Positions 25,474 through 37,128 of a stretch of DNA of 64,000 nt are shown piece by piece. The notes below the pieces were generated by a model. The model worked only from the letters and a program-made list of their open reading frames with translations. It ran no database searches and was not told the origin of the DNA. The stretch's first letter is position 1; each line of letters starts with the position of its first letter. The position numbers and the translations under genes were made by a program. This stretch comes from Tetradesmus obliquus (Eukaryota > Chlorophyta > Chlorophyceae > Sphaeropleales > Scenedesmaceae): positions 2,471,501 to 2,535,500 of the forward strand of contig CP126204.1 in NCBI GenBank assembly GCA_030272155.1, given 5' to 3'.

Positions 25474-25658
25474 TTATGACAGGCCCAGGATGCGGCCCGT
25501 CTCTGGGTCGATGTCAATGTCATAGAAGCAGGGCCGTGTGGGCAGGCCGGGCATGGTCATCATGTTGCCCACAAGCGGGTACAGGAAGCCGGCACCCACT
25601 GAGGCGCGCACATCACGGATCGGCAGCACAAAGCCGCTGGGAGCACCTGTGGCAGAGT

Positions 25659-25689
<31 letters not shown>

Positions 25690-25987
25690 GTTTGTGGGCA
25701 GGCCGGGCATGGTCATCATGTTACCCACAAGCGGGTACAGGAAGCCGGCACCTCATGAGGCCTGCACATCACGGATCGGCAGCACAAAGCTGCTGGGGGC
25801 ACCTGGGGCAGAGTGCAGCATCAGCAGCATCAGCAGCAGCAGCAGCATCAGTGGCAGCAGCAAGCGTGTGGTGCAAAAGTGTCATCATGTTGCCCACCAG
25901 GGGGTACAGGAAGCCAGCACCCACTGAGGTGCGCACATCACGGATCGGCAGCACAAAGCCGCTTGGGGCACCTACAGAGGTGTAGAT

Positions 25988-26037
<50 letters not shown>

Positions 26038-28419
26038 TTGTGGTGAGGCATTGTCATCATGTTGCCAACCAATGGGTATGGAAGCCGGCACCCACTGAGG
26101 CGCGCACATCACGGATGGGCAGCACAAAGCCGCTTGGGGCACCTGCAAGGGTGCGAAAGCAGCAGCAGCAGCAACAGCAGCAACAGCAGCAGCAGCAGCA
26201 AGTTTGTGACATGGTCATCATGTTGCCAACCAATGGGTACAGGAAGCCGGCACCCACTGAGGCGCGCACATCACGGATGGGCAGCACAAAGCCGCTGGGC
26301 GCACCTGTGCAGAGTGCAGCAGCAGCAGCAAGATGGGAGCAGCAGGGATGTGGTGAGGCGCGGATGGGCAGCACACAGCCAAGTGATGCGCATGCAAGGG
26401 TGTGTGCGTGTAGCAGCAGGGATGTGGTGAGATGCCGCAGAGGCTTGTGGGAGATGAGGCAGCAGCAGCACACAGCCACTGGAGGCGCTTCTGCAAGTGT
26501 GTTTACACTAGGGATAGAACAGCAGGAAGTGGTGAGATGCTGCAGGAGGGCATTATTAGCGAGGAGCTGTGCATGGCCAGAGCAGCTTGAACGAGCAGCA
26601 CCTGAAGTTTAGGCACGAGCTTGCAGGAAAAGGGCCGCCAAAATTGCCATACCCCAAGGCTTGCAGCACAGCCGGGCCTGAAAACATTCACCCTCGAGAC
26701 GGGCATTGTGACTGAAGCTGTACTGCGCGTTGACCATGCAGATGGGCAGCAAACACAAACTTAAAACCTTGCGCGAGATTACTGCACCAGTTTTCCCTCC
26801 AAGATAACTACATAATTCAATCAGTTGCATTTGGCACTGTGGTACTGGGGGACTACTCACCCTTGAGGGTTGCGTCGTGGCTGAAGCTGTACTGCGTCTT
26901 GGCCATGCAGATGGGCAGCTTGTCAAAGCCCATGGCGCTGAACTTGGCGATGGCTGCCTCAGCCTCAGGGCTGTACGAAACACCTGATGCGCCATACGTG
27001 CCGCAGGCAATGGCCTCAATCTTGTCCTGCCAGCAGAAGCAGGGGTGAAAACGAACACAATAACTTAAACAGACATTGCGGGGTGGCTTGAGAGGGGATG
27101 CGGCACCTGATGCAGGCTTGCCATGACTCCGCCTGAGAGGTGATTAGTCTAGACAACGCAGCAGCGGCAGACGTGAGAAAGGCGCTGAGCTTGGTCATGG
27201 CTGCCTCCGCCTCTGGGCTGTAGCTCACGCGGCTTGCGCCATACGTACCGCACGCAATGGCTTCGATCTTGTCCTGCAAGCAGCAGCAGGTTCAAAAAAA
27301 CCCTCTTGCCACCAGTAGTTGCGGGTCTGGCCAAGAGCGTAAACGGAATCTGACGCAGGCTTTGACTTTACTCCGGCAGAGAGGTAGTCATCTTTACTTG
27401 AAGCCACCGCCGCCGCTGCCGCTGCAGGCATATCTAACACTTGAGCTATCTGTTGAGATCACTTGAGCTATCTGACGAGATCAGTCTGACTATTGTTAAG
27501 CAAAGAGGCATCTCACCTTAATGGGCAGCTCAGCATCGTAAAGGTACTTGAAGCCACCGCCGCCGCTGCAGGCAGCCACCACCGCCTGCGCCAGGTCGAC
27601 AGCGCCAGCGCCGCCCAGCGCATGGTGCCGCGTCACTACTGCTGCTGAGGCCCCAGCAGCCAGCGCTGCTGACCGCACAGCTTCTAGCTCCTCTGCAGCA
27701 GCAAAATGAGTAGGAGGGTGGGGGGCGAGCAGGCAGGCAGGCGGGGCAAACATGATTAGGCGGCAAGTCGAGGAGCCCTGCTGCTTGTTGATGCAGCAGT
27801 TCAGGTATCGAACAATTAGCCGCCAGCACCGCCCAACGCATGGTGCCGCGTCACTGCTGCTGCTGAAGCCCCAGCAGCCAGCGCTGCTGACCGCACAGCT
27901 TCCAACTCCTCTACAACAAGAGTGCGAGGAGGGGCAAGCGAAGTGTTAGGCAGACAAGGCAAAGTCAGTCAGGCAGCAAACCGAAACACCTTTTGGATGA
28001 CAAGTTTGCTGCTTGGCACCCATTAGGAGCCACAGCGTATTTGCGCGTGTTTGATGTGTCGCGAGGTTGGCGTATATCCCAGCCAACATGCCCAGCCAGG
28101 CGCATGTACCCCTCTTTGCTGCCACTGGCAAATGCACCATGTGCAGGCACACAGTGGGGTAGAAAAAGTAGGACAAGCAATACAGTAGAGCTACAAAAGT
28201 AAACAGCCAAATGGCCCACCTTTGCTGTCACTGGCAAATGCGTTGATTGCCACCACCACAGGCACCCCGTACTTGCGCGTGTTCTCGATGTGCCGTGCGA
28301 GGTTGGCGCAGCCGGCGGTGACCAGATCCGCATCGGGCGACAGGTAGGCGTGCGGCAGCGGCGTTCCTGCAAGCAGCAGACAACAGGCACAGCAGAGCAA
28401 CCAGCAGGCAGTAAGAAAT

Positions 28420-28450
<31 letters not shown>

Positions 28451-29479
28451 CAGCCGGCAGTGACCAGATCCACATCTGGCGAAAGGTAGGCGTGCGGCAG
28501 CGGCGTGCCTGCAGGCAAACACAAAAGTCAAGGTACTGAGGTCAAAGAAGGAGCCAGTCATGCAAAGAAAAGGCGTGCAGCAGCGGCAGAGCCATGCTTG
28601 CTGTTGTTGCCAGTAAGGCAACATTCCTGCAAGCAACAACCTCAAAGCACAGTAACGCAACAGCCGCCTTGCACCACAACATACATGGAGTTGACGTGCA
28701 GCAGCGCAGCAGCAGCAGCAGCAGCAGGCGCTCTCACCTGCAACCACTGGAGGGCCGCCTCCGTGCATCTTCAGCGCGCGCACGGTGGCCACAATGACTG
28801 CAGCATCTGGTGCCAGGCCTGACGCGCGGCACTTGATGTTCATGAACTTTTCAAGGCCAATGTCAGCGCCAAAGCCCGCCTGTGACATTGCGTGTACAGC
28901 AGTTGTGATGCACTGCTGTTAGAGGAGCAGCAGCTTGCATGACAGCAGGCGCAGGGCATAGCATGCTCACATGCAGCAGCCAACAGCTGAACGTGCAGGG
29001 ACGCGTGCTGCTGCTACTGCTGCTGCTGCTGGCACTGTTGCCGCACTGGCGCCTTTCTGCTTGCTGTCATTCATTTCCTTCAAGCTGTCCCTGCCCTTTT
29101 CAGGCCTGATCTGCTGCTGCTGCTGCAGCTGATGCGTACATCACTGCGGCTGCCACCACTGCCAGCGCTGCGTAAGCTGAACCGTTTCTTCAATGTTGTG
29201 ATCGTGCCCTCACCTCGGTAACCACGTAGCCGTCTGGACCAATCAGCTTGCAACCTGGTCTGCGATCACGCTGCTGCTGCTCTGCTGCACATAAGCGCAA
29301 CAAATCATCACCTGCCCACCATGGATCCTCACCTCAATCATGACAAAGCAGGTCTACGTTGTTCAAACACCAGTCGAACACTGGTCAAACACTGGTCAAA
29401 CAGCAAAGCCGCTCCACACCTCGGTCACCACGTAGCCGTCTGGCCCAACCAGCGTGAGGCCGATCTGGTCTGCGATCAC

Positions 29480-29511
<32 letters not shown>

Positions 29512-30924
29512 GTGCCGCTTTGCTGCACATAACTGCAACAAATCATCACCTGCCCACCATGGATCCTCACTTCGATCATGACAACGCAGGTGTATGTTGT
29601 TCAGACACCAGTCAAACACTGGTCAAACACTGGTCAAAAAGCAGAGCTGTTCCTCACCTCAGTCACCACGTAGCCGTCTGGCCCCACCAGCTTCAGGCCG
29701 ATCTGGTCTGCGATCACGCTGCTGTTGCCATGAGCAATGTTGGCAAAGGGCCCCGCGTGCACCAGCACAGGCGTGGCTTCCAGGGTCTGCAGCAGCAGCA
29801 GCAGCAGCAGCAGATTGGTTTTCTCAGCAGCAGCATGACGCTGCTGATGCAGCTGTACGCAGTGCAACCGACTGCCAGCCACCACAACAACGTCTACAAG
29901 ACACACCCTTGGGCGGCAACGGCTGCAACATGTAACGACCATGACAGCCATCTTTTACCTGCATGATGGTGGGCTCGATGGCATCTTTCAGCATCACCGT
30001 CAGCGCGCCACCCACGCCCAGGTCATCTGCCGTCACCGGCCGCCCCTGCCTGTCAGCCGCCACCACCATCCTGCCCAGGCGCTGCTGCCGCCCAGGCCAC
30101 CGGCCGATGCTGGCCAGCCAACTCAAACCCCAACAAAATACTGTGCAGGCATTCCGAAGCCTGATAAAATTACACATTGCCACTCAGAATCTACCAATCA
30201 TCACCTGCATGATGGTGGGCTCAATGGCGTCTTTCAGCATCACTGTGAGGGCTCCACCCACGCCCAGGTCATCAGCCGTCACCGGCCGCCCCTGCCTGTC
30301 AGCCGCCACCACCATCCTGCCCAGGCGCTGCCACGCCACCACCCAGGCCACACGCCTGCTGTTTTCATCCAATACACACGCCTGGACACAACGTACGAAC
30401 ACATCCCAGGCACACAACAAAGAATAGAAACACCACCAAAGTACAGTGATAATCACCTGCATGATGGTAGGCTCGATGGCATCTTTAAGCATCACTGTGA
30501 GGGCTCCACCCACGCCCAGGTCGTCAGCAGTCACCGGCCGCCCCTGCCTGTCAGCCGCCACCACCATCCTGCCCAGGCGCTGCCGCATGTCTGACAGGTC
30601 GGAGGCCAGCGCCAGCACTGCCATGATCTCACTGGCAACACTGATGTCAAAGCCTGCAAGTGCAGGAGTGCAGCAGCAAGAGCAGCAAGCAGCACCAAAC
30701 ACCTGAAGCGTGATGTCATGCACACAGCGCGCCAGCACAGCCATGATCTCACTGGCCACACTGGTGTCATAGCCTGAAAGATTGTAGGAGCGCAGCAGCA
30801 GTGAAGTTTGTACTTAGTGTGATGTGCAGCTTGGAGTGTATGTCAGCCAGGTCGGAGGCCAGGGCCAGCACCGCCATGATCGCACTGGCCACACTTCTGT
30901 CAAAGCCTGCCAGGTGTAGGAAAT

Positions 30925-30974
<50 letters not shown>

Positions 30975-31266
30975 GAAGGTAAGCTGCTGGGCATGCAGTC
31001 ACAATTTGCCAGCCAGGTCAGAGGCAAGGGCCAGCACAGCCATGATCCCACTCACCCCACTGATGTCAACGCCTGCAGGACTTGTGGAGTGCAGCAGCAA
31101 CATTGGATTAAGATGCTAAAAACATCTACCATACTCAGATCCTGAAATGTTTTTGGATTTTGATAGGTATCAAAGCTTTCTGCTTCATAACTGTCACCTG
31201 TCTTGCGCTCCATGCCTCGCTCCTCGGGCCCCTGGCCCACACTGATGCCTCGCAGGAACCTGCAGC

Positions 31267-31297
<31 letters not shown>

Positions 31298-34200
31298 ACG
31301 CATGACAAAGCCGCAAGCCTCTGCCAAGAGGAGCACAACTTTGCAAGTGCCGACAAGGTTGGTCATTGCAGCTGCCGCCTGCTGCTGCTGGTGTTGGTGC
31401 CGGTCAATCACATTACTTCACATGCCCCTGTACAGAAGCAAGCAGTTCCCTCCTGTCGTTAATGCCCACCACTCCCTGCTACATCACAAAGGTTGTAAAA
31501 CAGCAACAAGCTTGAGGCACAGTGCAGCCGGCCCAGCTCAGATGTCGTTGATGCCCACCACTCCCCGCTACATCACACAGGATCAGAAGGGTTGAAGCAC
31601 AGCAACACCGTGCAGTGCAGCCAGCCGCTCTCACCTGTCATTGATGTCCACCACTCCCCGCTACATCACAAAGGCTGTGAAACAGCAACAAGCTTGAGGC
31701 GCAGTGCAGTCAGCCCAGCTCACATGTCGTTGTTGATGTCCACCACATCCCGCTACATCACGCAGGATCAGAAGGGTTCAAGCACAGCAACACCGTGCAG
31801 TGCAGCCGGCCACTCTCACCTGTCGTTGATGTCCACCACTCGCCGCCACATGACTGCATCTGGGTCGATGTCCAGCCGCACAAAGCGTGACACCTGCACA
31901 TGTGTACACAAAACACAGCATAAGCAGCAGCAAAGGAAGAAGAAGGCAGCAACAGCAGGCAAGCACATGACTGCATCTGGGTCAATGTCCAGCCGCACAA
32001 AGCGTGACACCTGCACATGTGTACAGGGAGCAGAGCATAACAGAGCAGTTAGGATGTTGAGGAAGAGGGAATCAACAGCAGCCGAGTACATGACTGCATG
32101 CGGGTCGATGTCCAGCCGCACAAAGCGCGACACCTGCACATGTGCACACAGAGCAGCACAGCAAAACAGAGCAGTTAAGATGCTGAGGAAGAGGGCATCA
32201 AAAGCAGACACGCACATGACAGCATCTGGGTCGATGTCCAGCCGCACAAAGCGCGACACCTGCACATGTGTACAGGGAGCACAGCATAAGCAGCAACAAA
32301 GGAAGAAGGCAGCAACAGCAGGCACGCACATGACTGCATTCTGGTCGATGTCCAGCCGCACAAAGCGTGACACCTGCACGCAGAGGGTGCAGCAGAACAC
32401 ACGACAGAGCAACAAAAAGGATGAAACAGAGAGCAGCAGCATCAGCAGACGAACCATTAGGCCAGCCACACCACGGCCGCGCCGATATCCAGCAGAACAG
32501 ATACACTACAGGACAGCAACATGCTGAAACATCCGCAGCCGCAGCAGCAGCGCACCTCCTCGGGCGTCAACTCGTCTGGGTCTGTCTTGTCAATGCCCAG
32601 CTGCTGCAGCCGCCCCAACATCACAGAACCACAGAGGCCAAACCGAACAAGCAGCCACAAGCACGAACAAGCTCTGACCAGCAGCAACACCATCAGACAC
32701 AAGCAGTGTTACATGCCGCCACCAGCAGCACATGCTCACCTCCTCAGGTGTTAGCTCGTCTGGGTCTGTCTTGTCAATGCCCAGCCGCTGCAGCCGCCCC
32801 AGCATCACGGCAGCAAATCGGCGCTTGCCACTCTTGTCTGCAGGGCACAGGCGCCTAGCGTGTTCACATGGCAGCAGCAGCAGCAGCAGTAGTAGTCACG
32901 TTGGGTTGGTGCGCTGATGGGTTGCTGCTCCTGCCGCTCCGTGCAGCATGACCTGCGCCGCCAGGCTGCCTGGAGGCAGCGAGCCAGCTGGTAGTCAGTC
33001 CCACCGTAACAGCTCATCACCGCACCTGAACAGTGCATCGTCCTTCTGCGCTGCCTCGTGGAACATGCGCGCATCGATGGCAGCTGCCAGCAGGTTGTTG
33101 GCTGCGCTGATGGCGTGAATGTCGCCGGTGAGGTGCAGGTTGAGCTCCTCCATGGGGATGACCTGCATTGGAAAAGCAAGCAGTATATTACGGTTTGTCA
33201 AGGTTTGCAAGCGTCATGTTGCGTTGCAAGGAACAGCTTGAGTTCCTCCATGTTAGTGGCCTGCATAGCAAGGCAGCCGTGTGTTTGGGGATCTGAATCT
33301 GTCGTCGTTTGCACGTTTGGATGCGCCGCCAGCAGGTTGCTGGCTGCGCTGATGGCATGGATGTCACCCGTGAGGTGCAGGTTGAGCTCCTCCATGCGGA
33401 TGACCTGCAACAAGCAAAAGACATACATTCCTCCAAGGTCAACAAAAAATTGTTTTTGTTGGTGAAGGCAGGTTGAGCCCCTCCATAGGAACGACCTGCA
33501 CAGCAAGGCGGCTGCGTGTTCATGGGTTCATCTTTTGGTTGTGTGTTAACATGTTTGGATGCAGCTGCCAGCAGGCTGCTGGCTGCGCTGATGGCATGAA
33601 TGTCACCAGTCAGTGCAGGTTGAGCTCCTCCATGGGGATGACCTGCACAATGAATATGCCGTTGTCGGTTGTTTGCAAATGTCGGAGGTGTGCTGCACAT
33701 CATACTGCAGTCACCGTCAAAGTCAGGTGCTGGTTGAACTCATCCACGGACCACCTGACTGTGACGGTGACTGCAGTATGATGTGCAGCACACCTCCGAC
33801 ATCTCTAAAAAACTGAAAATGGCGTATTCATGACCTGCGCCGGAGAGCCAGTGTTTTGTGAAATGTCCTGAGGCTGTGTTGACGGCGTGGATGTCACCAT
33901 TCAAATGTCACCATTCAAAAAGTGCACAGAAATCTCACAAGCAAGTGAACTGTTATGTTACCTGGCTGTAGCCGCCTCCTGCTGCGCCGCCCTTGATGCC
34001 GAAGGTGGGGCCCTGGCTGGGCTGCCGGATGCATGTCAGCACCTGGCAGAGGCAGCAGCAGCACAGGCAGCAGAGGCAGTAAGTACAGCAGCAATGACAC
34101 AAGCATGTGAGGTTCTGCTGCCTGCGACCAGCTCAATGATGCAGACCCCAACAACAGTGATGCATGAAGCCACAGTTGAAGTGGAAAGTAGAAGGGTTCG

Positions 34201-35602
34201 AACTGCCCACTTGTTCAGGTATTCGCTCAATGCCTGGCACAGCCCTACTGTGGCGGTGCACCACATTTCCTACGACGCTAACACAGAAAAAGCTAGGGTG
34301 CTGTGTGCAGGTTTCAGACGGCGCACCTTCTTGTTTAGGTATGCGCCCAGTGCCTGGCACAGCCCTACTGTGGTGGTGCTCTTGCCCTCACCCAGCGGGG
34401 TGGGTGAAATGCCGCCAACCACCACTGTAGCAGAGCAGCAGCAGCAGCAACAACAGCAGCAGCAGCACCAGCTGAGGAAGGAGCAGCAAGGCTTTCAACA
34501 TCAGCTTGCTGCTGAGCCATCAACAATGGTTGCTGCCCACAGCAGCGCTGCAATAACAGCAGCAGCCTGCTGCTACGTCGACTGCTGGCCATGATCTGCT
34601 GCTTCAGCAGGTGCCATACAGGCAAAGCACAGTTGCACCTGCTGCTTGCTGTGCTGATGTGAAGTCCTGCATGCACTGCTCCTGCTCCTGGAGATGTGCT
34701 GCTGCAGCGCCACTGCTGTCTTGCCACTCCTGCAGAAACACCGCTTGCAGCACGGCCACTGCAGCTGTGGTGCCTTGATGCTTGATGCTTGTTGCTGCTG
34801 CTGCTGCTGCTGCTGCTACGCCAGCATGCTCACCGTATTTGCCATTGGGTGCATCCTTTAGCCTGTCCTTGACAGACAGCTTCACCTGCATGGTGCAACG
34901 ACAGGCAGTGTTGTTTGTCCTGTCGGCAGCTGCTTGATGCATGCTCCGCTATTGATTTAAGTGCACTGCAAGCAGGTTATATGGCTCTTCAGCCCATGTT
35001 TCAAGACATTTGACAAGCATGGCAGCAGGAGGATGCTGCTGGCGGATGTGCCACAGGTGCTGCGTAGTATGCTTGCACCGCCAGCTTGGCATGACCTGCA
35101 GTTCTCCTGACAATGCTCCTGTTGCATTCTGACGACTGGTGCCGTTGCTGCACTAGTTGCGCAGCTAGCATGCTCAACATTGAATGAAGGGCTCCGGCAT
35201 TCGGATTCTGGCGAGTCTGTTGCTTGTGACGCATCTTGCCGCCAAAAGCAGTTACTGCACATGCGGCCCTGACGCAGCCTGATGCTGCATGCATGCATCT
35301 GCTGCATTCAGCGCTGTGTACACAGACGATCCTTTCAGGAAAACTGTTGCATCTCTGCTGCTGCTGCGGAGCACTACTGCATGCAAACACACAAGATCAC
35401 AGTGTGCCAGATCAGCAGCAATAATCCCTCCCACCTTCGCCTTGGTTGGGCCATACAGCTCATACTCGTCTGGCAGAAGGCCCAAGCCAACTTCTGCGAT
35501 TTGTGAGATGTGCTTTGGCTTGATCGACTGGGCTATGTCAATGTCTGCAGGCACTGGGTCCTTGACAGGCAGCAGAGGCTTCACTTCTGTTATTGTCGCC
35601 AT
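25474..35602 (-). CDS. Formate--tetrahydrofolate ligase (10-formyl-THF synthetase)
   Basis: ATP-dependent formation of 10-formyl-THF from formate and THF. Fifteen exons on the minus strand: 35602-35435, 34885-34834, 34424-34327, 34042-33962, 33162-33026, 32854-32740, 31893-31820, 31259-31198, 30653-30457, 29786-29658, 28879-28738, 28366-28220, 27692-27517, 27026-26861, 25646-25474. They sum to 1917 nt, 638 aa plus TAA, with every phase matching; plant enzymes are about 634 aa. Landmarks in order: DYELYG-type N-terminus (DEYELYG), P-loop [11 protein letters not shown] (about residues 82-92), [137 protein letters not shown]. It is the monofunctional form: no dehydrogenase/cyclohydrolase domain follows. 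Introns 3, 4, 6 to 10 and 12 to 14 carry exon-edge copies. Confidence 0.97.
25670..26390 (-). repeat. Four to five copies of ligase exon 15 5' edge plus acceptor
   Basis: Copies near 25689-25806, 25878-25976, 26040-26144 and 26208-26308, plus a degenerate fragment near 26351-26395, repeat [20 protein letters not shown] and following residues with their acceptor. They are separated by (CAG)n blocks on the plus strand and lie upstream of the complete exon 25646-25474. Confidence 0.92.
26660..26755 (-). repeat. Copy of ligase exon 14 3' edge
   Basis: Repeats LPICM...QYSFSH and flanking sequence of exon 14, downstream of the complete exon 27026-26861, with several substitutions. Confidence 0.8.
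27170..27280 (-). repeat. Copy of ligase exon 14 5' edge plus acceptor
   Basis: Repeats [20 protein letters not shown] and following residues with its acceptor, upstream of the complete exon 14. Confidence 0.88.
27385..27430 (-). repeat. Fragment of ligase exon 13
   Basis: The Gly-rich GGGFK-coding stretch near the 3' part of exon 13 recurs downstream of the complete exon 27692-27517. Confidence 0.65.
27828..27920 (-). repeat. Copy of ligase exon 13 5' edge
   Basis: Repeats [18 protein letters not shown] with a one-codon deletion relative to exon 13, upstream of the complete exon. Confidence 0.85.
28000..28150 (-). repeat. Degenerate copy of ligase exon 12 3' part
   Basis: Diverged matches to NTRKYG and AFASDSK segments, downstream of the complete exon 28366-28220. 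Confidence 0.65.
28440..28512 (-). repeat. Copy of ligase exon 12 5' edge plus acceptor
   Basis: Repeats [19 protein letters not shown] with its acceptor, upstream of the complete exon, ending in a (CAG)n tract on the plus strand. Confidence 0.88.
29210..29510 (-). repeat. Two copies of ligase exon 10 3' edge plus donor
   Basis: 29416-29480 and 29212-29270 repeat [20 protein letters not shown] with a GTGAGG donor, downstream of the complete exon 29786-29658. The copies start at expanded CAG/CTG triplets that coincide with the NSS-coding AACAGCAGC of the exon. Confidence 0.88.
29956..30335 (-). repeat. Two copies of ligase exon 9 3' edge plus donor
   Basis: 29956-30090 and 30203-30335 repeat [20 protein letters not shown] through to EPTIMQ and the donor, nearly unchanged, downstream of the complete exon 30653-30457. 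Both stay in frame with exon 9, so cassette use cannot be excluded. Confidence 0.92.
30718..31080 (-). repeat. Three copies of ligase exon 9 5' edge plus acceptor
   Basis: Near 30718-30776, 30835-30912 and 31010-31080, repeating [18 protein letters not shown] with acceptors, upstream of the complete exon 9. A (CAG)n tract lies at 30928-30972 on the plus strand. Confidence 0.9.
31440..31765 (-). repeat. Four copies of ligase exon 7 3' edge
   Basis: Near 31453-31485, 31545-31580, 31636-31672 and 31727-31760, repeating the RxVVDINDR-coding end with donor-like GTGAG, downstream of the complete exon 31893-31820. Confidence 0.85.
31960..32382 (-). repeat. Four copies of ligase exon 7 5' edge plus acceptor
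   Basis: Near 31963-32014, 32084-32137, 32210-32262 and 32325-32378, repeating [15 protein letters not shown] with its CTGCAG acceptor, period about 117-125 bp, upstream of the complete exon 7. Confidence 0.93.
32553..32626 (-). repeat. Copy of ligase exon 6 3' edge plus donor
   Basis: Repeats [20 protein letters not shown] and the EEV/GTGCGC donor, downstream of the complete exon 32854-32740. Confidence 0.9.
33226..33645 (-). repeat. Copies of ligase exon 5 5' edge plus acceptor
   Basis: Good copies at 33320-33406 and 33560-33642 ([18 protein letters not shown]) and shorter ones near 33226-33258 and 33465-33495, all upstream of the complete exon 33162-33026. Confidence 0.88.
33679..33802. 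repeat. Large inverted repeat, 51-bp arms, 22-nt loop
   Basis: Arms 33679-33729 and 33752-33802 are reverse complements with one mismatch, in intron 4 of the formate ligase. The centre resembles a further diverged copy of the exon 5 edge (GTTGAACTCATCCACGG against GTTGAGCTCCTCCATGG). Confidence 0.96.
34195..34275 (-). repeat. Copy of ligase exon 3 3' edge
   Basis: Repeats [14 protein letters not shown], downstream of the complete P-loop exon 34424-34327. Confidence 0.88.
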
Positions 35603-35992
35603 CCTGCTGAAGCTCGGTGCAAACGAAACGCTCCGCCACTTGCGCTGGAATTGGCTGCGCAGGCAGCTGAGGATTTGTCCGGCCAGGCCAGCAGTAGTAT
35701 GTGGGTGAGTTGTGAGTGGCAGGTGTGCTGCCAGATGCAGAATGGTTCTGCAATCACGATAGCGTTGCGAGCATCAAACAATGTTGATGTAGCAGCAAAT
35801 GTGTTGAAGCACCAAACCCTCATGGTCACTAGCAAGAGTGACAGCACGTTTCGGGCACCATATGGATTCAATTATGCTTATTTACTCAGTCGGGTAGTTT
35901 TGGGATTGAAAAACATCATCACGAGCAGCTTGACAATCGACACTACAAAACTTTGCTGCACTACTCGAGCCTGAGGGCCAGCCTGCAAAGCA
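35603..35992. promoter_or_regulatory. Divergent intergenic region between formate ligase and CFAP77
   Basis: 390 bp separate the two start codons, which point away from each other, so promoters for both must lie here or in upstream exons. I see no clear TATA box or cilia-type motif. Assignment rests on gene orientation only. Confidence 0.4.
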
Positions 35993-37092
35993 ATGTCTAG
36001 CACTTGGCAGCCCTCTGGCGGAAGCACAGCCAGTCCAGATGGTGAAATACGATGTGGGACGCAGCGAGCCACCATGAAGACCAACGTGCTCATTAGCAAA
36101 ACTGAGCTGGGCAAGGCAAGCAGCAGGGCAGCTGCTGTGCACTACTGTACTGCTTGCCAGCAGTACATGCACAACTACCATGCGCCAAAGACTAGCACAT
36201 AAGGAAGAAGATGCATGTTGATAGGGTCAGGAAAGCAGCCACATGTGTCCTGCAGGAGAGCTTGTCGGCAGCGTATTGCATGCAAAGCAGCACACAGCAT
36301 CATCAGACAGACTTGGTGCAGCACAGAAGGTAGCCAGTGCCACTGTGGCTGTTGCCTGTGAAGATGGACAGTCTAGCATGGAAAAAGCAAAGCTGTGCAC
36401 CTTGCTGTCCTGCAGGTGAAGCGTACCACCTTCAACCACTCCTCCCCAGACACAACATATGGAGCTGCTATGCCACACGATGCAGAAGGTGCCTGGCAAG
36501 GTATAATGGCCTGCACAGCAAAAATGCTGATGTGTCTGCACAATGTCGCATAAACACCTCAGACGCAGCATCACTTGCAGAGTGTGCAAGGAGGCACTGA
36601 CCCCCACTATGCAGCTTGTCTTGTCAGTGTGCCAGCACCACCACATGCTGGATGACATCTCCTGCAACCAGCCAGCAGATTCTGTAGCCCCTACTTCTGC
36701 ACAGTGCGCGCACACACAGTTGCATCGACTGACTGAAAAGCATACAACTGGTCTGTCTACGGCATGCATGTCTTTCACTTGCCCGCAGTCATCAGCAAGT
36801 GGCAGGAGCATGTGCCCAACCCGCACGCCAAGCCTGGGCCCGACTTCAGGGCCATGAACAAGGCAGCAGCAGACAGCGGCCTGGTCAGCAGCACACAGAT
36901 AAGGACATTCAGGTGGGCTGTGCAGCTGCTCTGTGTGGATGCGGTGGGCATGCAGTACAGCACAGCTGGCAGGCCACATATGGCAGTTGCTGCTGCAGAG
37001 CTATGCCATACTGCAGCGCACAGCAGCCTGACAGCACAACACAGTATCAGCGGGCTTCAAACCCTTACATGCAACGCACTACAGTATGATTT

Positions 37093-37128
<36 letters not shown>

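Noticed and set aside
25986-26612. 208-codon plus-strand Gln-rich ORF
   Set aside because: Antisense of formate ligase exon 15 edge copies joined by CAG tracts.
31592-32527. 311-codon plus-strand ORF with [18 protein letters not shown] repeats
   Set aside because: Antisense of the four exon 7 edge copies of formate ligase.
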